Below the pieces are notes generated by a model that was given only the letters and a program-made list of their open reading frames with translations, was not told the origin of the DNA and made no database searches. A stretch of 64,000 nt of DNA from contig CP142461.1 in NCBI GenBank assembly GCA_038049695.1, positions 30,697,001 to 30,761,000 on the forward strand. The letters are read 5' to 3'. Of the stretch, positions 1 through 12,950 are shown one piece after another. How positions within the stretch are numbered: position 1 is the stretch's first letter; each line of letters opens with the position of its first letter. The position numbers and the translations under genes were made by a program. This DNA comes from Cinnamomum chago. Lineage: Eukaryota > Streptophyta > Magnoliopsida > Laurales > Lauraceae.

Positions 1-687
1 TTAGTGGGTCAGCCCAACAGCCCACTTGCAGCCCAGATGTGCAAAGGCCCAATTTAGTGGGAATGCAAAAGTCTTCATAATGGCTCATCAGTGGGGTCCA
101 CAACTATTGGGTATGCACTTATGGAAAAGGACACTTATATAGAAACTATGATCCAACTTTTTAGGATCTAAGGTCTAAGATAAGAAGGTGATGACATGTG
201 TTGTGGTTGTGATTAGTTTTCCATTGAATAGAAAAGAAGAAAACGTGTGGGAAGTGGATTGTTCATTGATTATACAGAGGAGTAAAAGTGCAAGGGCAAA
301 AAGGTGTTTATTCATCACAAAAAAAAAAAAAAAAAAAGAAGAGGAAGAAAACGTTGGTGAATAGGGCTTTTTCGTTGAGCACAGAGAGGAGTAGACAACG
401 GTGTGCATTGGGGCTGCCATTGCATCTCTCTTTCACATCAACATCTTCAATAGAGGCCCCGCCCCTGCCCCCTGTTTAATCAAAGGCGTTTTCAGAATAT
501 GTTGATCCGTTTCCCATTGTGGTATGGTTATCTTGCTCTTTACTTTATGTGGATTTATGCTCCTACTTGTAGTCTTTCTCAGATTATGTTTGTGTGGGCA
601 AAAGGTGTGACTAGAAATTAGTGTTTGTGGTTGACAAGAGTTGCATGGCAAATTTAATTGAGAACTAATCTCCGTGAAATCATCTAC
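1..687. other. Unassigned non-coding stretch
   Basis: No gene is recognised here. There is a run of 18 or so A residues near 318-337 followed by a purine-rich stretch. The short open frames on both strands show no family motif. This stretch lies outside the DUF247 segmental duplication. Confidence 0.5.
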
Positions 688-692
688 GTGAT

Positions 693-1019
693 TGATATTT
701 TCTTGACACCTGTGTGTGTTGATGGAATTTTATTGTAAGGCACCTGTGTGTGTCATAAATTTTGTATATCCTTGTAATCGCTCAAGTGGGTGCTTGAGTG
801 TAGGGGTTGGTGCTCCTGTCCGGTGGTGCGGGCGAAGTTGTAAGGGGTTGGTGCTCCTAGCAGTTGGTGTTGCTAAAATAGTGGAAGTGCACTCTTTGTG
901 CACCGTGAATGTAGCTTGAGGGTGAACCACGTAAAAACTTTTGTGTTGTGGTTGTATGGTTGCATATAAATTTTTTTAAGACCACCCCCCCCCCCCAAAG
1001 TGTCCGTGTGGGGTCAACA
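693..1019 (+). mobile_element. Solo LTR, Copia-like, 327 bp
   Basis: The segment starts TG and ends CA (GGGGTCAACA) and is flanked by the same 5 bp, GTGAT, at 688-692 and 1020-1024. Its second half (about 880-950) has the 'gaaccacgtaaaaac' type of sequence I associate with the R/U5 part of plant Copia LTRs, which is why I give the plus strand. It has no coding capacity. Its right edge coincides with the left edge of the duplication shared with 20,480 onward. The TSD is short and the left boundary was chosen to fit it, so that edge is less certain. Confidence 0.55.
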
Positions 1020-1818
1020 GTGATCTGAGAACTGCTTTAGATCATGCCGACATGCCAGGGACTAATTAATCTGTTTAATGGAACTTATACTGTTGCAGTG
1101 TTATATATTTATTAGTTACCACTAAACCAAATGGGCATGCATGATGCTTCTACATCTGAGATCTGACATCGACAATGTCATCCATGTCATAGTACTATAT
1201 AAGTTCAGTAACAGTGGAAGGAAGAAGGAGCATTCAACACTTTTTCATCTACAATTTGCATGAAGTTTAATGATGCAGAGTCAGTCACCCAAGTTTCTGA
1301 TAGTGGGCACATTAATTCTTATTGAAATAGAGAAAGAGGGATATAGAATAGATAAAAAATGAAAATTGGCATGAGGAAGAGAACATCAGAGAGAATGAAA
1401 CTTTTGAAATTTGAAGTCCTAAGAAAGCCTAATTATATAGAATCAAATCATTCTAATCATGTAACTTAGACACCTATTTTAGTATAGTTGTAATCTAAGT
1501 AACTTTCTGACAAATGACAAATATATAACAAATAAAAGTCCACATGCCAGTCCTTAACCTTTTGGAGTTTTGGTAGCTTCAACCCTTCACAGCCAACTGC
1601 TCCAAATTATTATATGGCAAAAACAAGTTTCACATGTCACATTAAGCATAACAGCAATTTACACTTAAAATTCATCCATTTTAACATACAAACAAGTGTT
1701 GTAGCCACAGGCACATCAACCTGAACACCTGTTAGGTGCTGGTAAGACTTAAGAGAAGAAGGTCGAACATAGCATTGCTAATGCTGTAGCTTAGTTTCCT
1801 TTGTAGGATGGTTACTGC

Positions 1819-3510
1819 TCAGGTGGGTCGAAGATAGGAGATGAATGCGAAGAAGGTCTGAGCGATCCCGAATAAGAGGATGACCACAGCAGCAACAACA
1901 GAAATAATAGCCCATGGATTACTGAAATAATCACGCATCAAGCAGGCACGCCATGTATGCCAACTGGTCTTGCAGTACTTAGTGACCGCATTAAACAGAC
2001 CACTGAGGTAACTGTTGTGAGTATCTATGGCAATGCCACAACACAAACGGTTGAAGAGAAGGGCCACTTCTCCATCATTTCCAAGCCAGTGCTCTATTAT
2101 CTTGTGCTGCCCAAGCAATGCAACATCCTTTGCTGTATTGACTATGCAATCCATGAAGAAGGCATAGCTGGTGAAGTGTGTTTCAGATTTGGGGTAGCAC
2201 TGCTCAAAGGCGATGAAGTTTCGAAACAGAGAATTGGTGTTGCAGTCGATCAAAAGGTGTGGGATCTGCATCACCCCATCAATGAAATTCACCTCCAAGA
2301 AGCTCTCGGCCTCTTCCTCTGTCTTTGTCTTCGTCTTGAATTTCACTCCGGCACCATGGAGCTCGGTCGCCCCAGGGATTGATTTGGGTGGTTGGGGTTG
2401 TGGTTGGGATGGTGGTGACCGCCTGAGAGAGAGCATCTCGCAAACAATCTTCTTCCACTTGAAATTTGCTAGGAGCTGAGCGAGTTCCTTCCACTTATTC
2501 GCCCCGAGGCCCATTATTGGGTCATCCTTCTTCAAGTTTTCCCTTGTCCCTTGAATGTCTATAGCGCAAGTGATTGAGTTTGGTGGTGATGCCGGTGGTG
2601 GTGGTCGTGGAGAAGAGAGTGCTTCATTTGATAGCTCAGAAGAGGCAGAACAAGCGGAAGAAGTGTGTTTGAGGTGTTTGGAGGAGGAGTTCTTCCACTT
2701 CCTAAATGTCAATTTAACCGAGGCATCTCGCGAGTGGTTGCTACAATTCTCTTGCTTGGAATCCGGTAATAGACTGGAATGGAGTAGATGGAGCAAATGA
2801 TGGATATCTTTGGAATGAGGGGTTTTGAGTTTCCAAAACAAGGGTCTTCTCAAGAAATCCAGGGCCAAACCTTTAAAGCAAGTCTTGCTTTCTCTATTGC
2901 TAGTCTCTATGAGTTCAAATAAGCGTTTTAGAATGGAAAAAGGGATCTGGTTCTCTAAGAGAAGCATGTCATGGATTATCACAGGCAACATCCAACGGGT
3001 GTTGAATATGGGGTCCGTTTCTGTATTCTCATTTTGTTTCAGAAAGAGCTCGATGATAAAGCAGCCATCGAGCACCATCATTTCAACAAATTCATCGCTC
3101 TCGAGATCAATGGTTTCAGAGTAGCACTTGCGCACGCTTCCCTCCAAGGATTGGATTTCTTCCAGACATCTCTCCAAGCAGATTGTTTTGTTACGGGAGA
3201 GGAAGTCTAGTAGATAGCGCCATTTGTGATTTTCCATGGCCTGCAGGCCTTTCTCGCTACGATGATATGGGCCAATTGAGATGATCTGGGGCTGATATGC
3301 ACGTTCGTCGCCTTTGCGGATGTGCTCTGGGACACGATGGATGGTGGGTGGGTTCTTTGGGTAAGAGTGCGTTTTTTGTGATGCCTCAAGCTTCTCTCTC
3401 ATGGACTTCTTCACCCTTGGATTCCTGTTATTGAGTTCAACTTGATTGGTTATCATCTTTCTATCTTCCTCCATTGTTGAAAATTCACACAAGGATGCAG
3501 ATTTCATCAC
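1819..3510 (-). CDS. DUF247 (UPF0481) family protein, copy A
   Basis: This is an intronless 563-residue gene with the usual plant DUF247 layout. An N-terminal motif VPEHIRKGDERAYQPQ leads into IISIGPYHR at about residues 58-83; then come MMVLDGCFIIELF and the WMLPVIIHDMLLLENQIPF motif in the middle. A low-complexity Ser/Pro-rich insert spans about 260-390. The C-terminal half has AFFMDCIVNTAKDVALL and one hydrophobic membrane-type segment at about residues 533-556, next to the C-terminus. Family members are plant-specific with unknown biochemistry; some DUF247 genes sit at grass self-incompatibility loci, but nothing here shows that role. A second Met at residue 13 (3,472-3,474) is a plausible alternative start, because the TATA-like element lies only about 40 bp upstream of the first ATG. 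The gene is intact and has a near-identical partner at 21,277-22,956. Confidence 0.93.
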   Translation of the reverse strand: MMKSASLCEFSTMEEDRKMITNQVELNNRNPRVKKSMREKLEASQKTHSYPKNPPTIHRVPEHIRKGDERAYQPQIISIGPYHRSEKGLQAMENHKWRYLLDFLSRNKTICLERCLEEIQSLEGSVRKCYSETIDLESDEFVEMMVLDGCFIIELFLKQNENTETDPIFNTRWMLPVIIHDMLLLENQIPFSILKRLFELIETSNRESKTCFKGLALDFLRRPLFWKLKTPHSKDIHHLLHLLHSSLLPDSKQENCSNHSRDASVKLTFRKWKNSSSKHLKHTSSACSASSELSNEALSSPRPPPPASPPNSITCAIDIQGTRENLKKDDPIMGLGANKWKELAQLLANFKWKKIVCEMLSLRRSPPSQPQPQPPKSIPGATELHGAGVKFKTKTKTEEEAESFLEVNFIDGVMQIPHLLIDCNTNSLFRNFIAFEQCYPKSETHFTSYAFFMDCIVNTAKDVALLGQHKIIEHWLGNDGEVALLFNRLCCGIAIDTHNSYLSGLFNAVTKYCKTSWHTWRACLMRDYFSNPWAIISVVAAVVILLFGIAQTFFAFISYLRPT

Positions 3511-3549
3511 TAGTTGGACTTGGTAGCTTTTCTTAAGTGGATTTTAATG

Positions 3550-3559
3550 ATTATATAGC
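3550..3559 (-). promoter_or_regulatory. TATA-box candidate of DUF247 copy A
   Basis: Read on the minus strand, the sequence is AGCTATATAATC, about 40-45 bp upstream of the first ATG. It is conserved at the same place in copy B (22,996-23,006). If used, the 5' leader would be very short for the first ATG and about 50 nt for the Met at residue 13. Confidence 0.45.
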
Positions 3560-3931
3560 TATTTGGCTTACCCTTACTCTCTTTCTCCTGTATGTTAATA
3601 ATAATAGAAGATGTGAGTTGGGGTGTGGGGGGAGAGAGTAAAAACACACAATAAAAATAGATTAGTCTCTTTTCATATCCTTTTTCTAATCGTCTTTTCT
3701 TGTTCCCTCCTGGCGAGCTAGAGGGGGTCTGGTCATCACTCATGAAACTCGTACTGGTTCATGACCCAATTGTTGGACCGTGTGGACCCCACATGTTTTT
3801 GCCCACGAATCCTCAACGGTCATCTCATACGGTCAACCATAATCCCTTGATTTACTCACGCGATTTGTATAATCGGAGGGCCACTTCTCCGGATTTGATG
3901 GGTATAAAAATCCGTTCTCTAAGTGTAGTAT

Positions 3932-4409
3932 TGTAAGGAAATTATTTTAGGCCTATTACTTGGACCACAAGCCCTTTCCTTTCTAGAAGTGTGGTCATAA
4001 TAGGAATTCCGTTTTCATAGGATATATGCTACTAATTACTCAAAAACGGTTTCCTAATGAGATAGTTTCCTTAATATTCTCTACCTTGATGGACGGTTGA
4101 GATTAAATCTAAAGTAAACCTAATTGGAAATTCGGTCCTCTCTCCACCTATAAATAAAGCCTTTCGTCCATCACAAAGGCTACACACAAAACTCAACACA
4201 TTAAAGTTTATAGGCAAGGAGAGAGAAACCGAAACCATTCACCCAGCCTCTTCTTCGACGGATCTCAACAACAGCGCCAGACAGCAGGATCGGAAAACTC
4301 TCTGCATCAGGATGTCTGGAGGTACTCTTCAACTTATTTAAGATTAAATCTTACATGTGATTATCATGTTGTTCACGATCTTAGGGTTCATGTTAATAAT
4401 GGTATAACA
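3932..4409 (+). mobile_element. Copia-type solo LTR, 478 bp
   Basis: The element starts TGTAAGG and ends GGTATAACA, and is flanked by a perfect 5-bp TSD AGTAT (3,927-3,931 and 4,410-4,414). The empty site is present in copy B of the duplication at about 23,355-23,365, where 'gtgtagtat' runs straight into 'atgcatgg'. It carries a good TATA box (CCTATAAATAAAG, about 4,147-4,159) on the plus strand, so it still has an LTR promoter core. No PBS, polypurine tract or coding sequence is present, so it is a solo LTR left by recombination. Confidence 0.92.
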
Positions 4410-4414
4410 AGTAT

Positions 4415-6477
4415 ATGTATGGATGATGAGATCCATGAACAAAAACACATATAGAACAGAGATCTGGAGAGAAAACATCTGCCGGCGATAACCAGCCTCG
4501 CAGCAACGTCTCTGATCACATGCACATCAAGATCCTGCACCAATTTCATTCCATGTGTAGCTAGCTCATTATGAGTTCATTATCATACTATTGAATTGAA
4601 ATGTTAGGATTTCTTATAAATGTATTTCTTGGAATGTTGTAAAAATTGAAGAAACAAAAGTGAAGATCCATAAGAGAATATGTGAAATTGTTTCAGTTAA
4701 AAAGACTTTTGCTTTCACCGTATTGTCCAAGGGCAGATCCATGGATGGGTAGGTTTTGACAGCCCTCTTTTGTCATTAGGCCAAGCAAGGAAAAAAATAA
4801 AAATAAAAATCCATAAATGATCATCAAATAATCTCCCATTTCATTGAAATGAAGATCCAACTGTAACCTTTGTAAAATGAAATCTAAGGAAGTACTTTGC
4901 ACCTTATATCATTCATCTCTCCTCTTTAATACTCATTTAAAAATTTTAGGATTTCAATTCCATGCATAAAAAAAGGCACCCAAGGTTTCAATGCCAATAA
5001 AGACGACGATTTATTGGTGAGAGATTAACTGTTTGGAAGGTGACCTAGCTCCCACTTTACAGATACTAGTGGAGCCCTGCATGTGCACTGAACACACAGT
5101 TTTACTAATAAAATCTTTAAAAAATAAAGTTCTTAAAAAATTCAGTAGAAGATTCAATACATTTAAAAATAAATTTTCAACAAAAAATGAGTGATTGTAA
5201 ATTGCAAGGCTCGTGCAATGTCCAAATACAGCTGACACTCCTTTTTTTTCCCTATACATTTGAAAACAATAAAATAATGATATGGTGAGAAAAATAAGAT
5301 CTTAAAAGACAATCGATATGGAATTTATATAATTTTTTAAAGATATAAATCACATATTTCTAGATATTTTAACATGAATGTGTACAAAGAAATTTCAATT
5401 TACTTTATTTGACCGTTCAGGTAGACTTATCAGTTTCCTGGTATACCTGACCTGCTAAAGTTGGAGTCCAGTTGAAAACATAGTCAAATTGATAGCCTAC
5501 AGTTTTATAAAAAATAAAAATAAAAACTAAGAACCAAATGAGCTTACTGTTTTAAACAATTACCAGGAACATTATATGTTCACTACAAAATCAGATTCTA
5601 TTAAGGAAAAAAAATGATTATATCTTCCCTAAGGATATCAGAATAACAAAATTAAGATGGTGGTTTTAGTCTTAACTTACAATTTTCCAGAGAATTTAGG
5701 GGTCTATTTTGTAATTTTAGATTTTTGAAATTATGATACCGTTAGATAGATATTTTTAATTCCTAAACTTTAGTATTTTAGATCATCTTGATCCTGATCC
5801 TTAAAACCCCTCTAAATCCAAGCCTTACCCAAAATCTATTCTAAACAAATTGGGAAATTCTCATTATGTCCTCATCTTTATCCTATATAAAATACATGTA
5901 CATAATAAATATATATAAGGGTGGGCCCCACAACTTGCATTTTAATGGGCACGGGAAAAAGTACATAATATTTCTCTTTTTTTTAGATATTTTGTAAGAG
6001 TAGAAGTTGGGAAATTCTCATTATGTCCCCATCTTTACTCAAATGTAAAATACATATACATAATAAATATATATAAGGGTAGGCCCCACAACTTGCATTT
6101 AATCGACTATGTGTGTAGTGAAAAAAGACATCATCTTTGTCTCTTGTATGAGAGTAGATAGATGAGACTCCCTCATTTGACTTGTCCTTTGTTCTAGGTA
6201 AAGACCTCATTGACTTAATTTTTTCTTTTTTAAAGGTAAAGACCTCACTGACTTGTCTTGTTATGGAAAACGTGCAGTAAAACATCAGAATTGCCTTTAT
6301 AGAATCTTTTCTCCGTGTTCCTGTTTTATACTGATAAGCTTTATTTCAATGTCAATCAAATCTCTTGGCATTCATTTACATGAACACACATATAGCTCAT
6401 ACACAAAGTTAATTTGATAGTGTTTTGTAGTAAATCTCTTTAAATTTACACTAAAAATAAATACTATATAGCTCACA
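4415..6477. other. Non-coding 5' flank of DUF247 copy A with a direct repeat
   Basis: No gene is seen. Two direct repeats of about 110 bp (about 5,848-5,945 and 6,005-6,105), both containing 'gggaaattctcattatgtcc' and 'aataaatatatataagggt', lie 157 bp apart. The part 5,015-6,160 has no counterpart in copy B. The remainder aligns with 23,380-24,415. Confidence 0.6.
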
Positions 6478-7852
6478 TATAAGGTCACGACCCGGGCCCG
6501 AATTACGGTAACCCCGGGCCGTGAGCCCATACTTACTCCCGTAAACCCCGAATTAACCGAAGTTAAAACAGAATCCACAAGGGATATCAATCTCAATAAA
6601 CCTGTCAATTACACAATTTTACGGAAATATTTAAACTTGACAACTATCAATTTACGATTTACATGTATACAAAATAAGGTCCTTATACATGTATCACTCC
6701 CATCAAAGTTTATCAATCGGTGCATATTCAACACCATACAATAAGTATTAATTACATTCCATAAATGAATGTATAAAATAATGGTTCCAAATGTTTCTCA
6801 AAATATTCGAGTTCTTTCTCGCACTCGGATGCTCATATCAAATGGCATTTCGTCCATTCGATTCGATTAGACCTCCTGGAGGAACCGGAGTGGTCTCCTC
6901 CACTGGCGCCGGGGGCGTTGTAGGACCGGCAGGGGCAATCGGGCCTGTAATGCCATCAATAACACTAATGAACACGACGGTTCAACAATGTATAAATAAA
7001 TCTAGCAATTACATATGACAATACATATACTCAATTCATTAAATCCAATTGGTAATAATTACCATTCTAGATAAATCTAGATAGTTCCTACAATGACAAT
7101 AGGTAATATAAGAATTGATCAATAGACATTCACTATCATAGTTCTCGTTCATTCATTTCATTTCATTTCATTTATTTACCATCTTTCCTCAAAGGAAGGA
7201 TTCATTCAATTTACCATCTTCCCTCAAAGGAAGGATTCATCTTCCAAACGGAAGACATCAATCAATACCCATAGATATGATCGGAATATGTGGGATTTAC
7301 TAGTGTCCTGGCCAGGGACAACTAGCATCACCACGGAGCTCCGGAACGCCCCCAAGTCCATCTGCTGCAGCAGGATTATTCATTCATTCCATTTATCAAA
7401 TTCATTGAACTCGTTTAGAGTTCTAGTACAGTAGTTACGTAGTGCCAACTTAAGGTTTGATGTCTTTCTAATGACCAGTTCAATTCATTTCAATAATTCT
7501 CTTCATAACAAGAGAAGGGAATACCAGTGGTGCCAATCTCACTAGATCGGACCAAACAATGTGAAATATGATATAATGAGAGATCTTACTACTCATTTAT
7601 AACTTTACTCAATTCTGTCTCAATCTAACCAACCATTTGGATGTAACCATTGGTTTCCAATGCACGTGTTATTCTTGATGGACATCACATTTATATTTAA
7701 TATGTGCATTGAATAGACCCCATAATTATCACCCATGGAGGTTAGACTCAAACTAATTGGGAGAGTACCCATACTTACGGGAAGTACTCCAAGTTTACGC
7801 AAAATCCAAAATCCAAATTTTCACTTACAGTCCATGTTCGTTACTGTATCAT

Positions 7853-7999
7853 GTTCGCTCGAGCGGACACCTCACAGAACGTTGGTCGCTCAAGCACACC
7901 TTAAGTTCGCTCGAGCGAACTGTCCAGAATAATTTCGCTCTGAAACAGAACCTTGGTCGCTTGAGCGAACTGTCATGTTCGCTCGAGCGAACTGTCCAG
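7853..7999. repeat. Palindromic TCGCTCGAGCGA repeats in a giant LTR
   Basis: Five or so copies of a near-perfect palindrome, best form TTCGCTCGAGCGAAC, occur within 150 bp, often followed by 'tgtcc'. Some copies carry CAAGCG or TTGAGCG variants. The same motif is clustered in the related LTR at 51,956-52,147. Confidence 0.85.
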
Positions 8000-10900
8000 A
8001 GTTCCAACCCGAAATTCTGATACATTCTCTTTTCTTCTATACTCATTTCTCCAATATTCATGCACAACCTACATTAGTAATAGAACCTCCTGTTCCCTCC
8101 TCATTCATCATCCATTCACAATCACACTTCTATTCATTCATTAACCATCCATACAACCCATAACCAATTCCAAGAATCAAATGGAAAATGCACAAATCAA
8201 TGCAAACTATATGCATTGCTACAACAATTAATGCAAATCACAAGAAGTGCTTATACTTGCCTCTCTTGAAGTCAATGAACTCTAAGCCCTCTTTTTCTTA
8301 GCTTGGCTTGATATTACAATCCCCAAATCAAACCCTAATCCCATGAAAAATGAAAATATACAAACCATAAGCCATTTGAGCTAGAAATCTCTACAAAACA
8401 ACTAATGGAACTTAGAAATCCTAAGGGAAGATCAACTACTTACTTGTAGCTCCAAGTAAAGGGATTTCAAGCTATCTTTCTAGCTCCAACTCTTCAAAAT
8501 GGGGAAAGAGACTTGAGGAAGAAGATGGAGGTGGGGCCTTCACTCTTAAAGCCACTCTAACCAATCCTAATCTCACCCTTGATGAAGTGGAATGGAAGAG
8601 AAAGGAAGTAGAGAATGGTGCCTAGGGTTGTTGGGGTGAAATGAATGAAGGATCCTCTTCACTCTAATATAAGGATGCTTGTAACGCCCCAATTCCGGAT
8701 ACCGATATACTCGTTCGATTTCCCGAAATTGGCGCGCTACTTCCCGGAAAATCCGAGAACTTCCAAGATCGTAGGCCGCAGTGAGATCCAATTTAAAACT
8801 TTTTGACCAATAGAGTTATAATATTTAAATTGCGGAAGCATAACGATTTAAACAATGCGGAAGCAATAGTATCGAGATATAAATTTAAGTGTGAGCAAAA
8901 CATAGTCTATTAAAATGATTCAATGTTAATAACAAGTTAATACATTTTCATTCTACCCTTCTCACTACAGAATATCTCTCAAAAACCCAAAATAACAATG
9001 TCCCTCAAAACCCTGGAATGAACTCCTCGCCCTCCGGCTCGACGTCCGTGTCGGCCGGGCCCCATGCGTACTCTCCTGCCACGGGTGCCTCCACTAGGGC
9101 TAATGCGTCGTCGGAAATCTCTGGGTCAAGGCCTAAGCACCATAGAATGGGTCAGATCTAAACGATCTGGCAAGATACAGCATACTACTAACATAGAACA
9201 TATATATCAAAGGGAGTAAAGACATGTACATAATTAAAAGAATAACAAGGGAAAAGAACTAGGCAGTTGTGCATTTAAATCATAATGAATCAGTATAAAT
9301 GAATACATCTAAACTACTACAAACAAGGTGGCACATTCACACGAGCTGGAATACCGCGGGATATTATGCCGCGGCCCTCCCATACTGAACACAGTCGCGG
9401 TGGGGAATCTCACCAGGGAATAACTAATCCCGACTCTCACTCATCAACTCATCATCTCATCACTCCAGATCGGCACGGTATTAAACCTTGCCGTCTTAAC
9501 CACACAGCTCATCATGATGGCTCCTCAACACTCAACTAGCTCCTACCGAGGATGATCAGTCCACAGGCTGAGCTTAAATCAACCGAGTGAATGTTCATGC
9601 CGACTCAGGAATAACTCTACGGTCTGTGTCTGTCTAGGCTTTGCCTTGCGTGAACAAGGTCCTAACAATATCTCTAAGAGGTCTACACATCTCAATACAA
9701 TCTCTGGATCTCATTCAAGGTCCAGGCTCACTCGTTGGATCCATACCAAGGCCCACCAGTACATGGCCTGGTCTAAAACCGTCCAAACGAGGCAACTAAT
9801 CCATCTATTACTGATAACAGTTCCATTCCAATCCTTAACAGCTTAACAGTCCAATAACACTACCTCTTCAAGCTAAAGGGTTCACATCTCCACACTTAGG
9901 CCCAATAAGGGCCCGCCTAGACACAGACACGGGTCAATGATCTCCGAAATCACACCATCAGGTCACCTCTAGATACCCTAGGTTCAGGTCTTCCAATTAT
10001 GTTTAATTAATAGTAACCAGCTATTCTAAGATCTAAGAACGACAGAGTAAAATAACAGTGAAGTATAAACTTCAATCAGAGAATCAACGGGAAAAGCAAC
10101 GGTCCAATCCTAGGTAAATGGGCCACTTTAGGTTCGGGTCTATCTCCGGTAATTCGATCTCTAAACGATGTCATTAATGCCGTAAAATAATGTATTTGGT
10201 GCTTAGTTGGTTAAGGGCATTGTTGACAACTTTTAGGGGTCGAATCATCTTAGATTTATCAACCAAAACACTAAACAGTGGTCCCCACGAGTCAAGGTCG
10301 AGCCACACCGTTGACTCGTGCTTGGCACATTGATGGAAGTTCATTTGGATGGTTAATGGGGTCCCACAATCGATTAATTATAAAACAATGCTAAACTCAC
10401 ACCCTAGAGTTCACAGTGTGGCAGGTCGACCTGGCAAGGGTCGGGTCGATCTGCTCCACTGGGAATCAAGTTGGGACTTGGTTTGGATTCTGGAATTTCC
10501 AGTGTACCCGATTGACCAGGTGGCCAGCCGGTCGATCTGGTACACAGGTATACCTGAGTCAACAGACTCCAGGCCAAATCTCAACTTTTACACTAGGGTC
10601 TGGAAATATTAATTTAAGGTTAATAAGTTAATTTATTTTAATGGGGTTCCATGGAGGCTAAGGGTCCTACTCTTTAAATTTTCTAAGGCTAATGGTCCCA
10701 TAGTATGCATTAGAAACTAAATGGTTTGTTTCATTAATAAAACTAATGAGTTATGGAAATAGTGGGCCCCGCTGGGCCCAGCTCCGATTTGGTCCAAAAA
10801 GATTTAAAGGGGTCTAGATTTATAATTTAAGAAAAATTAATGGTGTTAATAGAAAGTATTAAAACTAAGGCTTAATTAATTAGTAAAGAAACTAGTGGTT

Positions 10901-12229
10901 TAAAGGTTAGTGGACCCCACTGGGCCCAAAGCCCCAAACAAAACCCAAGCCCAAATCCACGTGGACAACACTACCACCCCCTCATCAGGTCAATCCTATT
11001 ACTTCCTCATACTCATCTTGATCCACACGTCACCACTCCCTTCTCCTTCACCCACGTGTCTTCTCCCCCACCTTTCCTTTCTTTCCCTTCCACTCATCTC
11101 CACACTTACCTTTAAAAAAAAGAACTCGTCAGGCTCTCACATACAACCTATTTTTGAAATGGGTTTAACGAGGACAGCCCTGTACACTACGGTTAGTGGC
11201 CCACTGATCAAAGGTCTACGATCAGTTCCCATCTACAAGGTCGCCCAGCAGTCCCTGATCTTGTGACCGGACCTGATCATGGATCAGGTCATCAAGTGGG
11301 TCCCACACACAATATGAAATACACAAAAATCTACATTCCCTATTCCCTCAGACCACTATACCACCTTCCTCTTCCTTATTCGTTTCTCACAGAACATTAC
11401 AGAACACATGTTCTGTCACAGAATGAACATGACGCCCAGCTCTCATCAGCCCCCGGATGGTGGTCCCCGCATTCATCAAACTCAGATCAGGCTGTACCAT
11501 CGGAGTCGCCCAGGGTCCCTCTACAAGATGTGTGGCCCGGATTTCCGAAGGTGGCCACCTGGGCCCCACTGTTGACAAAGAAAACAAATGGAGTAATCCA
11601 CGGTTTCTTGTTTCACAGGTTAGTATACAACACCTAACCTATGGCCCACCTCTGATCAAAACCAGATCAGAGCCCTACCCCTAGGTCGCCCCACCCACTC
11701 GGTCCTGATGGACGGGCTAGATCTGTGCCCAGATCACTCTGGGGGCCCCACAACCTGATTAATTAAAAAGAAAACCCACCTCTATAAGTCACGCCTGATA
11801 CAGAGAAAGGTAATGATCGTGGGTCCCACTGATCAAGGGCCCACGATCAGTCCACGGCACCTGGGTCGCCCACACTGGTTCTACAAGATGTGGGGTTCGG
11901 ATCTGCAAGGATGGCCCACCTGGGCCCACTGATCTCAGCCCAACGAAACACTCTGTTTCACAACCGTGACTGCAACAGTCACTCTTCTCAACTCGTATCT
12001 AATCCGATTGCTTCTTACTTTAAATCATTAATCAAATTAACAAATAAGAAATTGAGAAACACCACAATGCCCTCCATCAATGGCCATTCAATCTCATACG
12101 TGACACTAATGCTCAAGGTACATCTAGCACAATGACTGACTGTAATACCAAATCAAGAAGAAAATCAATCCACATATGTTCTATGAAATTAGTTCAGAGC
12201 ACTTGCCTTTTTTAGCTTGAGAGAGAGAG

Positions 12230-12800
12230 TTTGCAGAGAGAATTAATTAGAGAAGAAGGAACCAGAGCTCAACTGAACAGAGCAGGGGAAGAAGAAGAAG
12301 AACACAGCAGCAGCTCCTATTATTTGTTCCCAGCACAATAATCAGCAGCTACGGCTCCTTAATATAAGTCCCAGCAGCACTAGGACCTCCCAGGTGAAGG
12401 AAAAGGGAGAGAAAGAAGATGGAGTAGAGGTTGCTGCTGTTAGGAAAAATTCCGGAAATTCTCCAGCACAACAGTGAATGAGAAGAAGAAGGTGGTATAG
12501 CAGCAGCTCACTGGAGAAGAAGGGAAGTAGCAGCAGCAGTAGGGATCCCAGCACAGAATCAGCAATAGGAGAGAAGTGCTGCAGCTCCAATGGAATTCCA
12601 GCAGAGTAGAACCAGTCCAGCAGTGACAGAAAGAAGAGAATCTCCCAGCACAACAGTGTCTTGGAGGAAATGAAATGGGGAGGAGAAGCACAGCAGCTGG
12701 GGAATGAAATGAGGGAAGGAAGGAGATGGGGCAGCAGTAGTCTTCTGTAGCTTCAAGATGGGTTCCAGCACAACTGTAGCAGTGGCTGTCTCTACTCAAC
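12230..12800. repeat. AGCAGC/AGAAGA-rich low-complexity leader
   Basis: The stretch is dense in cagcag, gaagaag and 'ccagcaca' words. Read on the minus strand it is a CT-rich leader between the TATA box at 12,941 and the GC splice donor at 12,206. The long open frames here on the minus strand come from this composition and are not taken as genes. Confidence 0.6.
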
Positions 12801-12940
12801 GTGGGAGAGGGAATGAGGGAGTGGAGAAGAGGAATGAAGGAAGGCAGTTGGGAGTTTCCTTGGGAAGGGGGCTGGAGGTTTTCTTGGGAAAGGGGCTAGC
12901 TTAGGTTTAGGGTTTTTGGGTTTGCAAGAGTTAAGAGACA

Positions 12941-12950
12941 TTTTATAGGA
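12941..12950 (-). promoter_or_regulatory. TATA box of the inner giant LTR
   Basis: On the minus strand the sequence reads TCCTATAAAATG, a canonical plant TATA box. About 700 bp downstream in that direction lies the AG|GCAAGT donor. This supports minus-strand transcription of the LTR. Confidence 0.5.

Noticed and set aside
1957-3124. Plus-strand open frames opposite DUF247 copy A (and same in copy B)
   Set aside because: They are antisense shadows of a well-supported gene; none resembles a known family.
5015-6160. A further TE insertion in copy A
   Set aside because: No TSD or element ends could be found at the edges; deletion in copy B explains it equally well.
12342-12799. Long overlapping minus-strand open frames rich in Leu, Ser and Cys
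   Set aside because: They arise from AGC/AGA low-complexity DNA in an LTR leader; three frames are open at once and no domain is recognisable.
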